From assembly GCA_963210315.1 (NCBI GenBank), contig OY723313.1, positions 1,612,001 through 1,676,000 of the forward strand: a stretch of 64,000 nucleotides of DNA, in the 5' to 3' direction. The notes beneath the pieces were generated by a model, which saw nothing but the letters and a program-made list of their open reading frames with translations, ran no database searches and had not been told where the DNA came from. Both the position numbers and the translations under genes were made by a program. Positions 57,976 through 64,000 of the stretch are shown in pieces. This DNA comes from Rhynchopus euleeides. Taxonomy: Eukaryota > Euglenozoa > Diplonemea > Diplonemida > Diplonemidae. Positions within the stretch are counted from its first letter, which is position 1. Each line of letters begins with the position of its first letter.

Positions 57976-59783
57976 AGGCAATACAACAGGCACGCACAGC
58001 TTGTGTGTGTGTGTGGGTCTGCTGTTGCTGTACCACCACCCCTCCTGTTTTTTGATTGACATAACAGATCCCTAACCCGGTCCATCTCTCCCACCCCCCC
58101 CCCCTCTCAGCAAAAAAAGAAGAGCCGCTTTCGGGGTTTTGCGCAACAAACAAGCATTTCATTTAGATATCGGATGGCATGGAGCACACCCACCCTATCC
58201 CACCTCCGATGTTTCTTGCACTTTTCCCCGTTTTTTCTCTTGTCCCGTTTTACATTTTCAAACACACATCCCACGTGTGGGTGGAAAGCGACCCCAGCAC
58301 AGCTGCAACCGGACGTGCTCTATACACAGCCCCATCACAGGGGGAAAGGGTTTTCCGAAGTGGTTTTTCTTGGAACTTCTTTAGAAAACGCAAACTAAAT
58401 CGGGGAAGTCGAAAGACAGTTTCGTCAGAGCGGTTTTGTAGCTGGGAGCCAAAGGCCGCTTTTTCACACCCCCTTCACCCGACAGGCTTTTGGCAATCTG
58501 TGGGGGCAAGCATCCAGGAGGGCCTTGTCTGCACTTTGCTATTTGTCTGTCTTCTCACGTCCTGCCCTATTGGATGGGCTTCTCTGATGAGTTCCTTGGA
58601 AGATTATGGGATATGGCTAATGATGGCCAGGATTCACTCAATCGGCGACACTTCCCGTTTTCATTCAATGCCATTCATTGCATCCTGAAGTCAGGATGCA
58701 ATCCGTTGGTTAGGGGGTGGTGGTTGAGGCGTCTGTGTGTGCTATATGTACCTTAACCGCCCCTGTGGCAACCGCTGTTTTGCCTTGGGGGTTGTTCATT
58801 ACAAATCAATCACACAACGTGTGTGTTGCCCCTCCCCCTTTCCCCCCCACCCCCACCCCGCACCTTGCCTCACATTCGACATCGTAATCCGTTATTATCA
58901 AGCACATCCGTGATGAGGTCTTCATCATACGGGGCCATACGCTCAGAAATGCCGAAAACCGATGGACAAAACAGTGGGGTGTGCCTCACGAAAACTCGGT
59001 TGCATAGTGGCACAGAGCCAAAGTCCCGCCCATCATGGTTAAGAAGCCGTACAAAATGGAGGCGGTGCTTCCGACGTTCCCTGCTCCTGCGTGTCTCGCT
59101 ATCTTGCACCGCCACACCAAGGCGGCAGGCCAATGAAGGTTGTGGAAAGCGCCGCGTCTATGGAGGGAATAAGGAATCACGAACGCCGTTGTTTCCTAAA
59201 TTGCGCTTTTTTTCGGAAAATTTTTCTTGGGCCCTGCCCTTTAGTTATTATATCTCGTTTTCTTGTGGGCATGTTTGCAAAACAGGCACCACAAACAACA
59301 AACAAAGCAACCCACCCCATCCTGTCTCCGCGTGATCCTGCGCGCGGGTTTTCCTGCAACGGGCCGCGCAGGGGCGACGCCTGCCACTCTGTGGTGCTGG
59401 GCAGCCCGACGCCCCATAGTGGGTGTCGGGTGTGGCGCCAGCAGGACGAGTGCCAGAGGTCCTGCTCTTGCTGCCCCCTCGCCCCCCCCCGCCTTTGTTG
59501 GGTTCTGTTCCTATTGTGATTTACTTTTCGAACACGTCCGCTGTCGGAGGGGCTCTTGTGCATCTCGCTGGCCATTACCGAACCACCCTAGCAACTGAAC
59601 GGCCGTGGTAAACAGAGCACGACACACAACGCAACGCTGTCTCACCTGCCCCGCCATGCCCCCACCCCCCTGCCCGCCTCAGCACCTTGCTTTGATGCAG
59701 CTTCTTTTGGCCCCTCTTCTGTGGATGCGGCCCTCTGGCCCCCCGACCCACCACAGCCAGCCGCAGGCATCACACGAGGCACC
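57976..59783. other. Intergenic, no gene recognised
   Basis: Mixed composition with C-runs at about 58096-58108 and 58843-58855. No frame has recognisable motifs. The last 120 bases are C-rich (CCCCCGACCCACCACAGCCAG) before the TTC4 start. Confidence 0.5.
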
Positions 59784-61117
59784 ATGGGCGACGATGTGCG
59801 GAGCGAGCTGAACCAGCAGGCGAATGCGCAGCTGGACTCGTCTGAGTCCTTCATGGACGTGCCCATGGAGGAGCTGATGGGCTGGGCAGACCTGCCGCCC
59901 CTGAAGGAGGGCGAGGAGGTGCCCGGGTGGCGGCGGCGTCTGGAGGACCCCGAGGGGTGGCGCGAGCTGCCGCTGTTCATGGAGGCGGTGCCGGAGGACA
60001 GCGAGAACCCGCAGGTGCAGGCCCTGGCGGACATTATGTACAACGACATCAGCAAGGAGGAGCTGGCAGAGAAGTGCAAGGAGAAGGGCAACGTCGCGAT
60101 GAAGCAGGCGTCGATTGCGACGGGTGGGACCGCTGGGGTGAAGGGGCCGTACCGCACAGCCCTGTCCTTCTACACGGAGGGCATCAACGCGGGGTCCTCC
60201 GACCTGCGCATCGTGGCAGCGCTGCACGCCAACCGCGCCCAGGCCAACCTCGGCCTGGAGAACTACGGGCACTGCGTTGCCGACTGCCAGGACTCGCTGC
60301 GCATCAACAAGGACGACGTGAAGTGCTGCTTCCGTGCTGCCAAGGCCTGCAACGCTGTGAAGAAGCCTGACCGTGCCCGCATGTTCATCCGCAGGGGGCT
60401 TGCCATCGACCCCAACAACAAGGCGCTGCAGGGGCAGCTGCACGTTGCGGACGAGATGGACCGCCTCATCAAGCGCCTTGCTAAGGGCGTCGCGAAGAAG
60501 ACCAAGGAGACACTCGCCGCATGGTACGAGAGTGTGCAGCTGCTGGTGGACAGCGGTATCAAGGTCGGCAAGACGGAGCTGCGCTCTGAGCAGTGGTCGC
60601 AGTACGGTGCCCAGGGGCCGCGCCTGGTGGACGGTGCGCTGCACATCTCGATGCTTCTCGTGTACGACGAGTACAACACGTCTGACTTCACGATCGATGT
60701 GATGCTCGAGCACTCCCTGCTGGACCACCTGGGGGAGATGTTCCCCCCAACAGGGCAGCGCCCCGAGTGGGACGAGTGCGGGCGTTACGTGCTTGGGGGC
60801 CTCACAGCCTTCTACCAGGTATGCAGCAAAGGGCAGTTCGGGCACCACCACACCACCACCCCCTCCGCGAACACAGGTCGGGGACAAGATGCGCGAGATC
60901 GACGACCTGTCGGAGCCTTTCAGCTCCCTGCTGAAGCGCAGCGTATGCCACACGGTGCCGCCCCACCCCCTCCCTGCATCATTTAACCTCGAGGCCCACA
61001 CCACCACACCCACACCCACAGGACTACTTCTGCCCCGGCTTCCTCCCAACCTTCCACGTCATCCCGACCGGTGCCCTTTACGCACAGAAGTGGCGCACAG
61101 GGGAGTACTACGCGTAG
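59784..61117 (+). CDS. TTC4: TTC4/Cns1-type TPR co-chaperone of Hsp90/Hsp70 (398 aa)
   Basis: Exons 59784-60818, 60877-60942 and 61022-61117 join in phase 0 (both donors GTATGC, acceptors CACAG). The N-terminus contains the acidic FMDVPMEELMGW..PGWRRRLEDPEGWRELPLFME region typical of TTC4. Residues about 90-210 are three TPRs: EELAEKCKEKGNVAMKQ, LRIVAALHANRAQANLGLEN and DVKCCFRAAKACNAVKKP. A charged helix (KRLAKGVAKKTKETLAAW) leads to the C-terminal wheel domain, which ends FCPGFLPTFHVIPTGALYAQKW, the family signature completed only by the last exon. Length matches human TTC4 (about 387). It is a cytosolic/nuclear adaptor recognising the EEVD tails of Hsp90/Hsp70 and is essential in yeast. 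The start is 5 nt after an AG. Confidence 0.95.
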
Positions 61118-62525
61118 GCAAAACCTATGCCACCTCCCCCGTTTGTGGGTGGGCTTTGTGGACCACACAGCCAGCGGCAGCACTGCTTCTGTTGTGTCTT
61201 CCAACCCACCCCTCTTCCCCGCTCGCCGCTTCTCAACGCCGTTGTGTGCCTGCTGCCCCCCCCCGCCTCCGGGGGGCAGCTGTCTTGGCAACAACCCTGC
61301 TCTGCTGGCTCTAGCTTCTCTCTGTGCCCTGCCGCCTTTCCCTACCGCAGCACAGCCCCCCCCCCCGCCGGCCACAGCGTTTTTCCTCTTCGGGTGGATA
61401 CTCCCCAATTCGAGGGAGGGGGGGGCAGCGTGCCTCAGCGGCACCTGCCCTGCCCTTTTGTGTGATCACCAAAACCGCACCCCCCCCCCCCCCCCCCCTA
61501 ACCCCCCCACCCCCACCCCCCAGCTCTCCAGCACAGCCCGAGCATCGCACTGGATCTCAAGGGAGGGGGGGTTGTGGGGGTCTTTACGCAGGGTGTTACT
61601 CTGCCGTGTCTCTGCTCGCCTTCTGCTTCTGATTCACAGCCCCCCTTGCCTCACATACACAGCCCCTTCACCCCAAGACAAGGGGTGGATGTGTGTCTGA
61701 AGTGGGGGGGAGGGGTGGGGGCATGCCGGGGCAGGCATGGAGGGGGTGTTGCCACTTCGGAGGGGCGCACGCCATGTCGTTTTTATCTGAGTCAGTTTTG
61801 TCATTTGTGTTTCACATCAAAAAGAGAGAAGAAACCCACCGGAGTGGGTTTGAAAGGGGGGGGGGGAGGAGGGGGGGGGGGGCATGCCGCCAGGATGTTT
61901 TGCCCCCCCCGTTCCCTGTTTTCTAGTTTCATCTCAAGGCTACGCCGTCTGGGAATGGGGGTGGTTTATACCAGGTAGTGCGCACAAACAGCCAAAAAGC
62001 CTATTGTTTTGATTCGAAAGGCTGCAGCTTCAGCCTGAGTTTTTGGACAGGGCTTTCTCTCTGTCCCTGTAGAGAGCCTTTTCCATTGACTTCAGGCAAG
62101 CTTGTCAGAGCGAGGCAGTTTCAAGTGGTGTCGCGCCTGGGTGGGAGGGTTGGGGTGGGTGGGCCGTGCAGTGCGTTGGCTGTTCAGTTCTCAGAAATCA
62201 AAAGAAAGTATGCCCCGGGATACGCCCTCCCCCCCCTCCCCCGACAGAGGCTCTATAGTATACCGTAGGGCGGTTTGAAAAGAAAAATCATCGATCAAAG
62301 GTTTTGTACCCCCGCGCCGCCCCCTCACACCTCACACCCCCATCTCCCATCTCTTTAAAAAGGGGCCGGACACTTTTTCGGGCCAGGTCAGGTCAGTAAT
62401 CCTGCTGGGGTGGATACACACTATTGTCAGCACGTCAACTCTTCTGGGGGTGGGGTGCTGAGGTCCTCGCATGCCCCCCTGCACCACGCACAACACACAC
62501 GAAACTTGCAGGACACGGGGTGGCC
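61118..62525. other. Intergenic, homopolymer-rich
   Basis: Poly(C) at 61481-61508 and G-runs at about 61857-61881. No gene was seen. ACTTGCAG lies 14 nt before the next ATG. Confidence 0.5.
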
Positions 62526-64000
62526 ATGGCGGAGCTCAATCAGCGGCTCAAAACATGCTGCCGTGTGGGGGATGTGGTTGGATTGCGGCAGCTGCTTGAG
62601 AAGGGTGCAGCTGTCGACAGCGTGGACCCCAAGCAGAAGCAGGATGTGACGGGGCTGTGGCTTGCTGCGGAGGCGGGGAAGACCGCCATCTTCGACGAGC
62701 TTCTTAGCCACGGGGCTGACGTCAACTTCAAACGCCTGAAGGACGATGCCTCCGTGCTGTACGTCGCCTGCCAGAACGGGCACACCCCTATTGTGACGCG
62801 CCTGCTGGATCACCCGAAGCTGACAAGCGTCGACCAGAAGAAGACAAACGGCTCCACCCCTCTCTTCATCAGCGCGCAGCAGGGCCACCCCGACACGGCA
62901 CGCATGCTGCTGAAGAGAGGCGCGAATGCCAACGTGAAGAACGACCAGGACGTCACGGCCTTCATCCTGGCATGCTACACGGGGAACGAGGAGCTGGCGG
63001 TGCTGCTGCTGTCGTACGGCGCCGACCCCTACACGCGGCGGAGCGGGCAGACTGGGCTGGAGCTGGCGAAGGCGATGAAGTTCCACAAGGTGGTCGCTGC
63101 GGTGCACCACTACGTCACGTTTGTTCAGCCCATGTCGCTGCTGAGCGGGTTCGTCATCTCCTTCTTCCAGAAGTGGCTCGCTGCGGGGTACAGCCGCACG
63201 CGGACAGGGGATGACGCGCAGCACACACAGCGCCCGCACGACGAGCTGGAGGCCTCCACCCGCACCGACCAATCTTCGACTGCATATGGCGACGACTCTG
63301 CTCTGGGGTGGTCGCTGCGGGACCTCCCAGAGGGTGCCATCGACTACGAGCCCCTGCAGCTGTCGGGCGGTGTGGGCAACAGGCTGCGCTCTGTCATCGT
63401 CCCAGGCACGCTGCGCCCGGAGTCGGACGACGAGGATGACGCAGAGTCGATCAACACAGAGCTGGCGCTGCACCGCACGCTGTATGGGTATGACTATGCC
63501 GACACAGACTCTGGCGGCAGCAGCGTGTTCGAGGTGCCGTCCGTCACATCCGACGGGGAGGAGGGGGCGCTCAGGGGGTACCGCGCGTTCCCTGCCACGC
63601 ACAACCTGCCCTCCACGCACCGCTACATGCGGCGGCTGGAGAATGCGTATGAAGCGGAGTTCGGAAAGGCGCCCGGGACATTTGACTTCACGCCGAAGTC
63701 GCGCGGCAGTCGCACCGCCACCCAGCAGAGCCAGGCGTCGGCGGAGCTGCGGCGGCGGAAGCACTACCAGAGGGAGGTGGACGATGCGTTCCGCGCGATA
63801 TTCCCGTCGGGGGTGGAGTGCGACAAGGCGAAGGGGGCCTACTACAACCAGGACATCCAGCTGACACGCACGCTGCACTGCGCTGCGAATGGGAAGGGGC
63901 GTAACTACGGGCACCACACCAGCATCAGCCATGCCATGGCGACAGGGCGGTACAACGGGCCGATGGTGAATGAGCACAGGAATATGAAGGCGGGTGCCCG
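62526..64000 (+). CDS. Ankyrin-repeat protein, runs off the window end (491+ aa)
   Basis: Open from ATG 62526 to the last base with no stop, so the 3' end is missing. Residues about 1-190 are five to six ankyrin repeats: GDVVGLRQLLEKGAAVDSVD, GLWLAAEAGKTAIFDELLSHGADVNF, LYVACQNGHTPIVTRLLDHP, TPLFISAQQGHPDTARMLL.. and a diverged final repeat. After that the chain is hydrophilic and acidic (PESDDEDDAESINTELALHR). It also has a basic stretch (SAELRRRKHYQREVDDAFRA) that may be coiled coil. No catalytic domain is recognised in the visible part. It is not a duplicate of the ankyrin-glutaminase: the repeats lack the D-[KR]-WG-x-x-PL signature. The minus-strand frame 62427-63977 is its shadow. Confidence 0.9.
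   Translation, partial: MAELNQRLKTCCRVGDVVGLRQLLEKGAAVDSVDPKQKQDVTGLWLAAEAGKTAIFDELLSHGADVNFKRLKDDASVLYVACQNGHTPIVTRLLDHPKLTSVDQKKTNGSTPLFISAQQGHPDTARMLLKRGANANVKNDQDVTAFILACYTGNEELAVLLLSYGADPYTRRSGQTGLELAKAMKFHKVVAAVHHYVTFVQPMSLLSGFVISFFQKWLAAGYSRTRTGDDAQHTQRPHDELEASTRTDQSSTAYGDDSALGWSLRDLPEGAIDYEPLQLSGGVGNRLRSVIVPGTLRPESDDEDDAESINTELALHRTLYGYDYADTDSGGSSVFEVPSVTSDGEEGALRGYRAFPATHNLPSTHRYMRRLENAYEAEFGKAPGTFDFTPKSRGSRTATQQSQASAELRRRKHYQREVDDAFRAIFPSGVECDKAKGAYYNQDIQLTRTLHCAANGKGRNYGHHTSISHAMATGRYNGPMVNEHRNMKAGA

Noticed and set aside
62427-63977. 516-residue open frame on the minus strand
   Set aside because: Antisense shadow of the ankyrin-repeat gene, caused by GC-rich third positions.

Overview
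The window looks like nuclear DNA of a unicellular eukaryote. It is GC-rich, with long C/G homopolymer runs, (CT)n and (CA)n microsatellites and low gene density. It holds short spliceosomal introns, and all three stop codons of the standard code are used. I recognise twelve protein-coding genes, ALL on the + strand. Seventeen of the eighteen intron donors I trust begin GTATG, and almost all acceptors end CAG. Nearly every start codon lies a few bases after a pyrimidine-rich stretch ending in AG, as expected of spliced-leader addition to polycistronic transcripts. That combination points to Euglenozoa, most plausibly a diplonemid because cis-introns are common; a dinoflagellate or relative is the alternative. 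The assignment is inference, because no marker gene or SL RNA gene is present.

Layout. 1-2120 is a decaying satellite of about 60-bp units, clearest at 1-460 and 1260-1480. 4047-5260 holds direct duplications. Genes follow at 5464 (unknown, 2 exons), 8082 (unknown, 1 exon) and 10433 (a nine-ankyrin-repeat protein fused to a complete eukaryotic-type glutaminase, 4 exons). 13504-19793 is intergenic. It contains a hAT-type MITE (15640-16405, 8-bp target duplication), a 750-bp insertion between 21-bp direct repeats, and a 133-bp (CT)n tract. 19794 is a small single-pass membrane protein in five exons.

21029-33006 is a 12-kb gene-free block of mobile DNA. It has a second hAT-type MITE (22102-22967) and two nested arrays of terminal-inverted-repeat elements whose ends are G-runs: A1-B1-D at 23780-27137 and B2-A2-C at 29321-31984. 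A is inserted in both arrays into the terminal hexamer CTACTG/CAGTAG of B. C is a foldback element with arms of about 470 bp. D carries two tandem copies of a perfect 42-bp-stem hairpin that differ by a compensated base-pair change.

The right half holds six further complete genes and one partial one. They are a coiled-coil/PDZ protein (33007), a multi-exon RRM protein (35862), a PX-domain sorting nexin (43279), a secreted or type I membrane glycoprotein with five 19-residue repeats (46855), an unknown multi-exon protein (49951), an acidic low-complexity protein (55213), a TTC4/Cns1 Hsp90 co-chaperone (59784) and an ankyrin protein running off the end (62526). A further TIR element lies at 56780-57969.

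The genes have no common pathway, which fits polycistronic organisation without functional operons. I see no rRNA gene, convincing tRNA, CRISPR array, or reverse transcriptase, integrase or capsid gene.
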